Positions 25,945 through 39,400 of a stretch of 64,000 bases of DNA are shown here, one piece after another; position 1 is the stretch's first letter; each line of letters opens with the position of its first letter. The translations under genes and the position numbers were made by a program. Origin of the DNA: Pempheris klunzingeri. Taxonomy: Eukaryota > Chordata > Actinopteri > Acropomatiformes > Pempheridae. The notes below the pieces were generated by a model. That model was not told the origin of the DNA. It was given only the letters and a program-made list of their open reading frames with translations, and did not search any database. The DNA lies in contig NC_092016.1 in NCBI RefSeq assembly GCF_042242105.1, forward strand, positions 28,845,501-28,909,500, in the 5' to 3' direction.

Positions 25945-26303
25945 GGAGTACATTGAAGCTTGGCAGTAGAGGAACAAACTTCAGCACATACACACACCAG
26001 TGCACTGTCAGAGCTTTCCTCTTCCTCTTTCTCCCCTCACACTGCAACCGCTGAGTCACTGTCCTTTTTTTTATGTTGAGTTTCTCACTCTCATGTGTTT
26101 CTTTTCTTCCTGCTCCTTTTTTCTTTCCCCTCTCACTGTTTATTTCTCTCTTCTCCTCCTCCTCTTATCAGTCCCGTAGTTAATTATTGGACAACACACA
26201 AAGTACTTCACCACCATGAAGTATTTATGCATGTACTCAGTAAGTGAGGAGGAGCATGTTGCAAAGGTCACTTTTCTCATAGGGGTAGCAGTGCACACAC
26301 ATT

Positions 26304-26362
<59 letters not shown>

Positions 26363-26929
26363 AGTGTCACATTGTAAGAAAAGCTGCTGTAATATTTCCA
26401 GTTCACCATTAGATGGTGATGTTGTATCATTGTACTGTTGATAAAAGTCTCACAGTCTTCAAATATAAGTATGATTAACAAATACTGGTAAGTAAATAAA
26501 TGCACCCTCTCTGCAAGTTAACAAACAACTATACCCAGGTTATGTAAAGTGAATCAATCTTTGTCAATTAATAGTATGGTGAGAGGTTGTGCCATAGTAT
26601 TGAGATTATTTTCATAGTTGTTTTACAACACAAGCATAAATTGGAGTGTTTATTTCTCAAAAATGCCAATTTTGGTGTCTCTGTTTTGTAAGAAAAAATG
26701 CTGGAAAAAGGCATGATTAGCAACAGGCGAAGCAGACAACTGATTCAGGGCTTTGAAAGCCTCAAATTCAAACTGTGTTATTTGGTTTGTGGTAATGTGA
26801 TATCCGAAAATATGTTTGAGAATATGGAAGGGCCTTTATGAACAATGTCTGGGCTATTTGTCATACTGATCAGCAGTTACAATGTCCACAATGGGGTGGG
26901 GGGATAAGGGGGCTATTGGTGAATTTGTG
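25945..26929. other. 5' flank of the aldo-keto reductase gene, no other gene seen
   Basis: It contains a pyrimidine-rich tract (26080-26170) and a CA microsatellite (26310-26360). A TATA box or CpG island could not be assigned with confidence. No exon is visible. Confidence 0.5.
26310..26360. repeat. (CA)n microsatellite
   Basis: An essentially pure CA tract of about 50 bases. The frame crossing it is a repeat artefact. Confidence 0.95.
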
Positions 26930-27110
26930 AATCCATACATCCATTGTCTATACCACTTATCCTTCAGGGGGCTGGAGCCAATCCCAGCTGACTTTGGGAA
27001 AGACCCCAGGAGGACTGTGAATCTTTGTATCAAGTGTTCTGACAACAACCCATAGTGGTTGAGATATTTCAGTCTGGACCAAAGTGGTGGACCAACCGAC
27101 TGCCAGTCTG
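26930..27110. repeat. Two adjacent dispersed repeat fragments
   Basis: Positions 26930-27012 (CATCCATTGTCTATACCACT, GGGGGCTGGAGCCAATCCC) and 27050-27110 (GTTGAGATATTTCAGTCTGG, CCAAAGTGGTGGACCAACC) are each common teleost repeat motifs. The second belongs to the same family as 4830-5030 and 46010-46300. Confidence 0.6.
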
Positions 27111-27649
27111 TGTCATGGAAACTTAATCCCCAACTTCCTGCTGCTCATCCTACAGTCAGCACCTGCCAGCTTTTCCAACCAGAACACCATCCACACCCAC
27201 TGGCACTCCCCCCGTATTGTCTATCAGCCTGTCAGCTGCCAGCCTGTTCATTCTGCCACTCACCTGTTGCTGGTTTGCTCATTTATCCCTCAGTCTATCC
27301 AGTCAGTTTGCCTTAGCAATTTGCGCTCCTGCCTGCTTCAGAACCTACCAGGTTGTATGCTTTGCCTTTTGTATTTTTGACCTGTGCCTGTTTTCCTGAT
27401 TTGTATCTCTGCCTGAGGTCTTTGTCCCTATGCCTGGTTGGACTGTACTTTAGCCAAAATCCTTTAGTAAAATCATTGTGTTGCCTTACTGCTGCCCCTG
27501 CCCAGTGATTCTGCGTGTGGGTCTTCTGAACTGTGAAGTTGATAGTACAATCTGGCCAGGAATAGACACCTCTGCTCACTTGTGGACAAGCAAGGTTTTT
27601 TCCTGAAACAACTCTGGATCGAGGAGAGGCCTTATATCCTCCTGCAGTT

Positions 27650-29110
27650 GAGTAAGTGATACTGAACCTGGCCCTGAATTGTTTGTGGGAAAGAACTGCT
27701 CGTCATCCTTGACTACACGAACCAGGAACTGGCTGTTCACCTAATGGCTGCTGTGAGGGAACCCGGAATTCCTTCAGGAGGTTAACATGAAATGTTCGAT
27801 GTTTCTTTTTTCTGTCTGGCCTGTACGATTCATAGGTTACACTACCCAGTCGTTGTCTGACTCGGTAAGGCCCCTGCCACTTGGCTAGCAGCTTACTGTC
27901 ACTAGAAGGAAGCAGTAACAACACCTGCTGTCCAGGTGGCCTGGCCTTTTTTATCATACCCGGTTTTCTGATTGGTTTGGGCAGTCCTTGTGTTCTGCTG
28001 TGCCAGTACAGCCATTTGGTCAAGTCTCTCCCTTATTTCACCACATTTTCCCCAGCTGCTGTTGGCTTCTCCCAGTGATCTCTGAGCGAGTCCAGCGCCC
28101 CCTCACTTAACGACCAAACAGCAACTGAAATGTTCCACAAGCCCATCTGACTGGGGGTGGTATGGGGTGGTTTTAATGCCCAACAACTGATACAGAAATT
28201 GGTCCAACAGTCAGTGAGAACCTCTCTGGCTGTACCCACTCTAGAAAACAGTTGCAGTAGACAAGTGGCAACCTGTCTAGCCTTAACTGATCTGAGAGGA
28301 AAAGCTTCAGGATAGCGATTAGTATTGTCACAAATCACCAGTTACCAGCAGAACTTCTCCCAAGAGGGCCCACTATTTCCATACATATCCTTTCAAAGGG
28401 AGCATCTATAACGGGCAACTGTTATGAGAACCGAGCTGGCTGGACCCACAATGCAGACTGACACAGATAGACGTTGAAGACAGGTACGTTTATTGTAAAC
28501 TGGGCAGGAGGTGGAAGCCGGGAGGTGCAGGCTGGTGGAGTGAGGGACGGAACCGTGGTGGAGACGAAGGAACCGGACCAGAGGGGAGACCAGGAGGAAG
28601 CAGGCTGAGACGAGGGAGACAGGGCCGGAGGGGAGACCAGGAGGGAACGGGCTGGAGACCTGGGGAAACAACCGGAGAGGGAGACAGGACCGGGACGAGG
28701 GAAAGAAGCACAAAGGCTAACGCTAGGAAATCACAATTTAAGGAGCCGTAGGTAACCACAAGGGAAACGGATATTCTGGCAGTGAGGGAGAGGGTGAACT
28801 GGGCTAATAAAGACTGGGGAGGAGTAGGTGGCTGGATTGCTGATGAGGAACAGGTGTGTGATTATTGCAGGTGTGTGGATAGATGACCGGGAGTAACCCT
28901 CCTGACTCCACTCCGGCGACAGACAGGGGGAGACAAAACACACAAGAGGGAGAGAGACAAAACACACAAGAGGGAGAGAGACAGTAGGATCATAACAGCA
29001 ACAGCTGAAGCTGGGCTTGTCCAACTCCTGAACTGACATGGTGCACAAAACTACAACACCTGAGTGGACATGCCTGGCCAGACAAATTACCTTGCAATCC
29101 TATGGAGAGG
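27650..29110 (-). mobile_element. Decayed Ty3/gypsy retrotransposon pol fragment, interrupted by a solo LTR
   Basis: On the minus strand, conserved integrase pieces appear in the expected order. Around 29020-29110 is a zinc-binding-type segment with WPGM and a CxxC. Around 28330-28415 is the segment leading into the core (PFERICMEIVGPLG). Around 28190-28310 is a decayed core with LLQLFSRVGTAREVLTD. Around 27750-27960 is a C-terminal GPY-type motif (KWQGPYRVRQRLGSVTY). Stops and frame changes break it throughout. A 577-bp LTR splits it at 28421-28997. No reverse transcriptase or gag was recognised, so it is a fragment. Confidence 0.8.
28421..28997 (-). mobile_element. Solo LTR nested in the gypsy fragment
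   Basis: The element starts TGTTATGA and ends TCATAACA, the TG...CA ends with short inverted repeats typical of LTRs. It is flanked on both sides by the same five bases, GCAAC (28416-28420 and 28998-29002). The gypsy coding sequence resumes on the other side. On the minus strand an AATAAA lies at 28489-28494, which fits an LTR read in that direction. It contains purine-rich imperfect repeats and a duplicated 24-base unit near 28930-28980. No internal genes are present, hence a solo LTR. The superfamily cannot be set by eye. Confidence 0.85.
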
Positions 29111-30417
29111 CTTTTGAAATGCCAGATGACAGAACATAAAAATACACATCCCTAAACCAATAACACATACACTCAAATAATCACCTATACAAGCCTGTTT
29201 TGCCTCTACCGCTGACCGCTACCACCTTTGCTGTACAATTTCCCCTGACTCTCCTGTATCAAGAAGTACACACCAGCACACAGTGAAATCATGTATATAG
29301 TTAGGATATTTTTCCCCAAGGGTTTGCAAAAAAGTTAGTTGAGAAATACTGTCAAATGAAAAGGCCTTTTACCCTCCAGTGAAGTTACAATCAATACTTT
29401 GCTGTGGAAGGATCCATAAGCTGTTCTCTACATTTTATATAGTCACTTGTGTCATATTGAAAGTTATGTTAGAATCAAATACCCTGTAGAAAGTAAAAGA
29501 GCAGACTTCGAGGATGTCATATGTTACAGATGATAATAATGATGAAGCTCTCTGAAGCAAGTTTGTGATTTAAAGAATTGTGGCTTTAAAATAAGATTTA
29601 AAAGTCAAATTAAAGGTGGCATTTCAAAAGAACATTCAGTCAGGACTCTGAAAGTCTAACTCAGTTAAGTATGCACAACATCAGTGCAAACTCGTGTAAA
29701 ACAAAATGTTTATCTAATGAACTTCTCTTATATCGACACCAGCTACGTTAACATCTTTTTATTAGGTTACTATAAACAAACCTGCTAAATAAAATTGTGT
29801 TACACAACCGTAAAAATATTTGATTCAACATGACAAACAATTAACATACAAACAATATAAGGGAATGTTCTGTTAAAGAGTATGACATGCATTTAGATTC
29901 ATTGTCTAACACAAGCCAAGCAGAGTATGCAGGAGATTATCACTACTTAACTTTTATAAAAATGTATATTCAAATATACATTCACTTCCCCTAATTGTGA
30001 CAGCAAAGAGAACAGTATGCACAGTCTATGATCCTGCTGTTGACATCAAAGAGGTTACGTTATACAGACATACAAAGCATTACACAAATTATATAAATAC
30101 ACTAGAATAAGTAGAGGCTAATATAAGTTGCCTGTATAAAATATAAATATTATGTCTGCTCATTCCGTAACAGTTTACATAAAAAATTACACCATCAATG
30201 GACCATCAGATGTTTCTTCCAAGCTTTTTGTTGCCACAGTGATGACAATATTAATACAGTTCGGACATCATATTTCTACATCTAGCGTCATAACATGGTG
30301 GGAAGAAAATTCAAAGCTGATTCCAGCTCAGAATATGTGACTAGTGGTTAGTTGTTCCATCCTCTAGGCTTTGGTCTCCATGAGGTCTACGCCATTGACT
30401 GGTCCAGCTCCTCTTCA
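29111..30417. other. 3' flank of tat, no other gene seen
   Basis: AT-rich sequence with no family signature. It presumably includes the tat 3' untranslated region. On the minus strand an AATAAA lies near 29756-29761, but I cannot show that it is used. Confidence 0.45.
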
Positions 30418-33400
30418 TCACTGGTCCAAATCATTGCTGTCCCGGCTGCGGGGCCGGTAGTGGCGCTGACAAAACTCCCTGATCCGACCACAAGCCTCCA
30501 CCATCATCTCTTCTGGCACCGTCACCACAATGCGAAAGAAGTTAGGATACTCAAATGCCTGAGAGAGAATAGAAGATTAATTTGAAGTGATTTCACACAT
30601 TTTTTAAAATTTTCTTCTAAAAGCAGTGGAAAAACAAGGATAGTGTCTTACTGAGGCAGGCAGGCAGAAGACGGACTGCTCAGTCACCAGCTGTTCAGTA
30701 AAGTCCACATCATTCTTAAAATCTGGAAAGTGATCCATGTCAATCCCCACCTGGATAAATACACACACACACAATTTCCTCTCATGAGAAGCTCAAATTC
30801 ATATTTAAACCTCAATTAAAGAATGATGGAAGCAAAAGTATAGATTCACATGCATGGATGAGGATATTTATGATGTAACATGCTACACTGTCCATTAAGT
30901 TTGGCTCATCTAGTGAATTTAAGAAGAGGCGTAGCTTCATCTTAATATCAGCTACTCTTAATTTTCTTAATCTGGCTATCAATTCTGAGATGAAATTGAG
31001 GCTTTTGTGATAGCTTTTGTAATTTATAGGGATAAAAGGGATATTTTACATTTCACATTCGCAACACTGACCATGAGGTACATGGCTCCTGATGGCATGA
31101 TGGGGTTCAGGCCGGGGACGGTGGACAGCTCATTGAAACAAATCTCTGAGTTGGACTGAGGAAGAAAAAGAAACAATCCAGTCAGTTTCATGTGATACAA
31201 TTTACTGTGAGTCATAATAAGAACATGTAAAAAGTAAATGTTCTATAAACAAGGAAAATTAAGCTCCATGTCTCTGAGAACTCAGAGAATACCTGATTAG
31301 CTGCATGTGGGTTTGGCCTGGACTGTGTTGCCTACAGATGGGCTCTCCCATTTAAACCCTACAATTCTAATAGCCCGGGGTTTCCAGTCACTCGATGACA
31401 GCATCTGACAGCAGCTCAGTTCTGTCCTTGGCCCTCAAACCATTTGTAGCTTTGTGTATTAACCTTCTTTGTGTGTGTTAGCCTTCACTTTCCTTGTATA
31501 TGTGAAGCTGAAGCAATAGGTTTGAACTGCCATTTTCTTTCTAATAACACCTTTCTCCTGTTTTTGATTTATCAGAAGATGTAACAGATGGTAAAAAGAT
31601 ATTACTTATATTACTCAATATTAATTCATCATCCCGTTTACCTTGAGAAAGCTGATGGTTTTGTTGTAGAAGCTTTGAGGTGTGTTGTTGAGGATGCTCT
31701 CCAGTGCACCCTGAACGATGCTGCAGGCACCCAGAATACGTTGGCTCAGTTTCACCAGACCCTGTCGAATCTGCAAAGTAGACATAGTGCATATGTCAAT
31801 TAGGTAAATGTGACGGTAAGCTATTAGACAGGTCCTGTTTTCTCTCTGTTTAAAAGAATGCACAGAAAAGCATATGTACCTCAGATCCAAATACATCATT
31901 CCTGTCATGGATGAGGATCCATCCCATCCTCCAACCAGGGACCAGCCAGCGTTTAGCCAAGCCACCACAGGAAAGGATCGGAACGTCACTGCTGAGAGAT
32001 GCCAGGGAAGGACAACTGTAACCTGGGAAAACCTGAGGACAGGAGCAGGAGCAAAGTGAAATAAGTTCAGAGGACAAAATGATCCATGTTTATGGGTCAC
32101 TGTTATGTTGAGTGACAGTCGGCTTGATGGTAACATAAGTTTATCATGCTTTCGAATGGAACTCATATTCAAATAGAGACCATACGTTTGACAAGGAAAG
32201 ACAAGCGCAGTACATGAAATGTGGCAGTCAAGTGGACTATGTTGGGACTGGAGACTAAGCTTTTTAAAAGTTACACCCAGGAGCTCCAACATCTGTACAA
32301 ACCTCACTATGTGTCACAGCTTGTAAACTTGGCCACTTGGGCTCTCAGTATTTTGGGAACCGGTTTTTCTTTGGTACCCTCTGTAGTTTGCTCATTGGTT
32401 AGACTGAACAGGTTTAACTGTGATTTGTCTGTCTATTGTATGATGTGCTGATATTCCCTTCTCCAGTTCCAGACTAACAAACCCTAGACTAACCTTTCTA
32501 TGGAGGGTTTTAAGGGCCAAAACTAAATATATAAATACATAGATAATTAAATACTTGTATGATTATATAATTGAATATGCAAATGAATGAATAATCTATT
32601 TAATTAATGTATTTTTTCATGTATTTATAGATTTATTCATTCATTCATACATTTGCATATTTATTTATTTAGTTAGTTAGTTATTATTCATTTCCACACA
32701 TTTATTAATACATTTATACTTTTATTTATCCATTGTGTAACTTAATGCAGAGAACAAAATAAATCTGTCAACTTCAGTCGTCAAAAGGCGTAAAGCCTGT
32801 GATTGGTGAATGAGGAGTGTTGCAGCCCCAGCAGGTTCGACCAGTCGATCCAGCTTGCTTGGATCGAGCTATGAGTTTGGTTTACACTCATACACGATTC
32901 AAAATACATATAATATGATATTTTTAGAATACCAATTAGTTGTTTGGCAATAAATAAATGGTACGCTCAGACACTCCAAGCAGATTCACTAGATCAGGGA
33001 TTTTCAGGCCACACAGCAAATAATCAATTCAATTGTGTCAGCCGGTAAATGGAAAGGCCAGATCGACTAGCGTTGCTGTAGCAGCCCTCCATCATGTCAC
33101 CCTGCCGCTTCAGGTAATGCACTCTCATGCAATCTCAGTCCTCAACAACATCTAAAAAAGCATAAGAATTGACATTTGCCTCCATTTGATCAGCTACAGC
33201 AAACATTTCCAACATTGTGGCATTTAAGACAGCATTCAGATCCTCAACGGGCGCTGCCGCCTTCCTCTTCTTCTTCTTCCTCTTCTTCTTCTTCTTCCTC
33301 TTCTTCTTTTTCTAATTTGATTGGCAGTTTGGAAACCATTTTTTAGGTGCATGCTGCCATCTTGAATTAAGCAGTAGATTCAAGATCAACCACCAATCAC

Positions 33401-36400
33401 AGAGCGGAGCCCGCCCCTGACTTTTGATGACTAATGTTGACAAATTTTGTTCTCTGCAACGAGTAACACTATGTATAAATAAAAGTATAAATAAATGAAT
33501 ACATTGATAAAACAAAATATTCATTTATTTGCATATTTAATCATATGATTATACTTTTTTTTTTTTAAATGTAATCCTAAAATTATAAAGCTCTTAATTT
33601 ATTTCTACATTTAATTCTGTATTTATTTAATTATTTATTATTTATATATTTAGTTTTGCCCCTTAAAACCATCCATAACCTTCTACTTCTATTGTGAAGT
33701 CTTAAGAATAGCTTTGGTTAAGCAACACAGCTGTTAATTCCAGCTTGTTATAGGTATTATTGTGCACTGAAACAGGAACCTGTTCTTATTTAAACCTGCA
33801 CAGGTTTTGATGCTAAAATTCTATCAATGATTTGAGTGGATATTTGTTATGTATTTATTTAACTGGGATCTTTGTCTCGTTCTGCCGCTGCAGTTGGTTT
33901 AACCATTGTGCAGCGTTTTGTTTCTCATGTACAAAACGTTACTTCTTAGTGAACGGTTTGTTCATAGAGAACAGCACGTTTTTGTAAAGAACACGTCCTA
34001 CAACCTAAAAGCATGAGAGGCTGTTTAAAAAGATAGAACAGTCGTACTGCTTTTGTGGCACGTGGCTCCAAACTTGAACAGTATTGCATATATATTTTTT
34101 GATCTATTATGTAATATTCATTTGAGAGGAGAGGGAGAAACCAACGGAGGAATATGATGAGAGAGAGAGAGGGAATGTGTAAGGGGAAGGGTGATGGTAC
34201 AGTAACCACAGTGAGCTACACTCCGCCCACAGAAAGCTGGTTCTCATTAAAGGCAAACAATGTCTTTGACTTTGAGTGGGGAACTGCCCCGCGTCCTATT
34301 GGCCAGACGACTGAATGACATAACAGCAATGTACATCTGAAATGTGCCTGTACAGTCTTTTCCTGCATGGCTCTTTAATTTAAAGCAATAACATGGACAC
34401 TGACATGCAGAGACCTCCTCCCCCCTCTTTGTAATCAAATAAGAGTTAAGTAAGACTGGATTACATTAAAACATCATGATTAGGTGTGCCACAAAAATTA
34501 GATGAAAATGGAGCAAACAAGGAGCAGTTACCAACTAATCCGACATTAGCCACTAGTTAAGACAAATGTATGAATTTAAAGTGTTGAGAAAAGGAAACAC
34601 ACCATTCTGCAAGTTAATAATGATAGCGACTGACCTAACAGCTCATATACAGGTCATACATCTGCACAGAGAGCACCTAGACTGTGCAGACATGCATGAT
34701 AGAAGCGTGATTTACTGCTGAGGGTCATATGGAGGAGAGGGACACGGGGATAATGCCCTACTGACTGAGCCTTGCTTGACCGGTGCAGTTCACAGACACT
34801 CTGACCCCTTAGCCTCCAAACACATAAAAGAAAGGCCTCACCAGCACACCCCCAGCTCTCCACCCACCACACGCCCCTTTCCTCCTGTTTCTGCTGCACC
34901 AAAACCCAACATCTGCATTAACTGCAAACACATGCAGGGGAAAAAGTGCAAAGTCATGCTGGTATGCTTGTGTTCAATGTGAAGTGGTAATATGGTGGTG
35001 GTGGTGGTGGTGGTGGTGGTGGTGGTGGTGGTGGCGGCTGGGGGACGGGGATAGGATGCACCCACTGATCCCAACTCTAAACTTTTCCACTCACACAAAC
35101 GCACTACAACACAATCAAAAAGAACAAATGCAAGCTTTCAAAAGCCCTTCTATTCTTTTATGGTTTGCAGCTGTGAAACAAAGTCAACTGTTCTCTTTTC
35201 AGATACCTCTGTGACCTTTTCATTATCTTTACCCTGTAACTACAGCACCTTTATTGCACCCAGTAGAGACGAATGTGGCTCTGTCATGCTCTCTTGGAAA
35301 GATCAAACCCTTTTCTGTCACACTATAAATATTTTCCTCAACAGGAACTATCAAAGGCAGATAAATGCTATATAATTACTAAATGACACTGACTTTTAAA
35401 AGAACTTAAATTGGATAAAGACCCAAAACTGAAGTAGGTGAAGAGATATGAATCGAGGGCTGAAAGATACTTTTGGACAACAACTACTGCACCGGACAAC
35501 TCAACTATAACCTTATCCCCATTTTTTATTAACTAACATTGACCACTGAAACAACATTCAGCCTGCCTGTGAGTGGGTGTCTGCTAGTGGTTGTTTTGTG
35601 TCTGTGTGTTCATCTGTGTACATGTTTGCATGACCTTCAACTGAAGTTTGACCAGTACAGACTTGTCAAGGCTGACACTGATGCCAACGCTTTCGACTGA
35701 ATGTACTTGTAATGTTTCTTTTCTAAACTGGAAATGATCGGAATCATCTAATGCTTATAGCCATTTTTTCAAAAAGTGAAAAAAAAAAGTTGATCATCAA
35801 TCATCTCTATTCTGAAACACTGCCCATGCTATCCTGGATAATACCATCAGCAGCTTTCATGAGGCCTTTCTTGGTGGAGAGTAGTTCTGGAGGAAAATGC
35901 TGTTCAGACAGCAGGCAAAAGCAAATTACAGAGACGGTGCAAATGGGCAAAAAGTCAATAGAAAGATGTGAGCGAGTGCAAGCAGCCCTGAACGTGCTCT
36001 TGGCTGCTCAAACTTAGGTACTGTAAGGACACGTCCACATGAGCTGAAAGTGTCTCAACTTGAGCATGAAAACTCAACTGGCCGTATCACAAGGCTGTAT
36101 GACTTCACTTCACAGAGACGGAGAAAAAGTGGAGGTTCTGGAGTAAAATGACTAAGTTCATTAAGGGGAGATCATTAAGAGCCACACAATCACAATCAAC
36201 TGCAAAAACACTCACGCACGTATGCACACTCACAGTTCTAAAGTTGACATGCATTATCAGTCTGAAGGCATGTTGTTGTTGCTTTTTCATTGGGAGTGAG
36301 GCAGAAATTAGGGATGCACTGATCCAACTTTGTCTCTCCCCATACCGATTATGATACCTCAACTAAAAATGTTTGGTTGACACCAAGTTTCAATCTGATA

Positions 36401-39400
36401 CCACTTCTCACTTTTTCTCCACATTTAAAAGAAGTGATTCTCACTGCAATGAACTTGCTGGCTTAAGGATGATGCCAAAATATTTTTCTTTTAGAAAAAG
36501 GAGTCGTAATAGTAGGAGAAAAGAGTGTGTGATAGTTTGAGAATAAAGTTGTGATATCTAGATAACTAGGTACAAAAGAAGTCACGATATTCTAAAAATG
36601 AAACAGCTATAATATAACATTTGAGGTAATGTATTTGGAATTTACAAAGCAGCACCTTTGGATTTGCATTTAGACCATCATGCAAAAAACAACACTGTGA
36701 TAAATCATCATCATATTTGAACTGGATGGTACTTTTGAACTTGTACACACGTGCAGCCTGAGTTTAAAATGCCATCACCCCAGTCCACATCCACTGCTTG
36801 CCCTCGCTGACCTCCCTGCTCCCCGCTCGCCCAACGTACCCGCCTTACTGGTTGCTGCTTCCAGATCTGATTCACAGCACATGGGCCCTAATCCCCCCTG
36901 TGCTGATGTGTGGTTGTCCACTCACCATCCAGAGCCAGGGTAAATACCACCAAATGAAACGCAACCTCTGTTGTCACTGGGGTGAAAAATGTGCCTCGCT
37001 GGTGTTACAGAGGGCCAAGTCCACCTGCCAATCTATACTACATGACTTGTATTGCAGTTGTACTCACCATATCGTTGTAGATTTCATCAGCTAGAATAGG
37101 AACGCAGTGTTTGGAGGCCACTGAGGAAAACAAGAATAATTTCATTGTTTCACAAAGATGAGGCAAATATTGTGTTTATGTGACTGTCAGAAATGTTTGC
37201 CTTCAACTGTGATGCTAATTCAAAGCTTTTCAGAAAGAGGTCTGCTACTGCAGAGTGGGAGAGAACTGCAGCTAACCTTTGAGGATCTTCTGTAGGTGTT
37301 CCTTGCTGAAGACAGAGCCACATGGGTTTGATGGATTGGTAACAATCAGACAGGATGTTCTTTCGTCAATTAGGCTCTCCATGTGTTGCAGGTCAACCTC
37401 CCAGGAGTTCTCTGGCTGCAAATCAAACATGTGTGTCAGGACAAGGGTAGAAACTTTATTGTGCATGACTTGTGAATTTATCTGTGTTCTGATGACATTG
37501 ACATCAGACTGTAATGACATTACAGTGAGGTAAGTGTAATGTAATGTTGGAGAGGACCCGGGAACTTGAAAGGTATCATGTAGTCAATATAAGGTTGTTA
37601 ACAGTTGTACAGTGTATCCTTCTCAGCTGCCATTGAGCCAGTCCTCATTCATTGTAACTAACTTTTCAAGCCTGTCAGCATTTTGTTCCTCAGCAACAGC
37701 AGGATGCCACATCCTCCTCCTTTTAATGGAGTCAATGACATATCTTCTCCTGTTCAGAATGGTTTACTACACTGCTGTGTCATTCCATTGGCCTATGGTC
37801 AGTTGAATGTGAAACATTGGAATGACCAGATGGCCAGTTAGCTGGGTTGGATGCTCTATTTTACTCTAGCTAGTGTGACCTTTTGAAAGCACAATAGTTT
37901 GTTCTGGTTTTATGTTGCTACACATGTTAAAGAAACAAGGTTTAAAACATGACTTTGACAGCTTTAGATTTGTTTGAAACTTTAACTTTTAACTTCAAGT
38001 CATTGAGTAAAGCCACTGCTAAACATATCTTTATTTTACACAATTGTATCTTGCAAATTCAAAGGTAGGTACAGTAAGTGTCTGTGTTTGGAACAAAGAG
38101 AGGAAACAGAATGAATAATAAATAGAATAAATAGTATAGTTTTATATACTATTTTATATACCCCCCCACTCACCAGCAGGTTATAGAGTTTGACCTCAAT
38201 GCCCATGGAGACAGCCAGAGTCTTATATAAGGAGAAGCCAGGGCACGGGACCAGGATGTTGTCCCCTGGGTTACACAGGACACTGATAGCCAGGTCAATG
38301 GCCTGACTGCACCCACTAGACAAAATCACATCCTGGAAGGGAGGGTGGATTCACTTCACTTTTAAGAGCATAGACACCAAAACCATAAAACCATGCTAAC
38401 ACCAACACCCGACAGTGTTCTCATAAGTTCTCATATACTGTGATTTAGATTTAAAAGTAGCACTACAAGAGGGTGCAGGATGAGAAAGCATGATGATGAT
38501 GAAATGAAAAAGTGAGTTAGCAAAGGTATAAAGTGTATGAGGAGTGGGCACCTTCGCCTCTAGGGGTGCCTCAGGGCAGCTGTAAAAGTTGGCCACTGCC
38601 TGCCGGCTCTTCAGATAACCTGTCGATGGGCACAGAGAAAACAGACAGTAAATTCACACACAGATACATGACACCCACAGATAGTGACAAGTCAATTCAT
38701 ATGATTGCCACAACATTTCCTTCCTTTGGAGGAGAATATTGGCAAAGGTTGGCAAAGCATGCTGTATGTGCACGTACACTCACATACTGCAAAATGGCAT
38801 GCAATATGTGAGTTACTAACATCAGACAATTTCTGGTTACTACATTTCTCAACACAAGTTAAAGGTGACAACATGTAGAGCCACTTAATGTAGCTGTAAA
38901 ACCAGTGAAACATCGAATATACTTCTGCTTTTAAAGCTAACATGAAATTACATTTTTATCCTTGGTGCATTCAAAGACGTTTGCTTTGGAGTGAGTTAGT
39001 TTGCTGGTTAGTGCGACTCACCAACGGATGGAGCATAGCCATTGTATTTTTGAGAGTCTATGGCATCTTTCATGGCCTGAAGCACTGCACCATCTGTTGG
39101 CAGGTTGCCAAACACAGTGGGGTCCCCTGGGGGAACAGATACGATTGTAAATAATCAGTCAACAGTGAGAGAAAACAAAGATCATCAAGCATAAGATGAA
39201 GATCAAGTGTCAGCATCCACCTAGACACGAAAAAAGTCACAGAATATATAGGTCACATAAAAATGCGCAAAAGTAAATAAAAGCAGACAACTAAAAACGG
39301 ATCAGTGGATTACACACATATTATTATGGTCTTAATGATTAAACAGTTCATTAATTTGCATTGCATGTAAGCAACAAAGCAGTGTCCCCCCCCCTAAGTT

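Noticed and set aside
28393-29048. Pro/Leu/Ser-rich minus-strand frames of about 90-106 codons
   Set aside because: They are low-complexity translations of the solo LTR and its short repeats.
31621-32307. A 228-codon minus-strand frame
   Set aside because: It is tat exons 7 and 8 joined by translated intron; splice sites and the family alignment cut it into two exons.
34838-35104. Poly-Thr and poly-Trp frames
   Set aside because: They are artefacts of the TGG microsatellite in tat intron 6.
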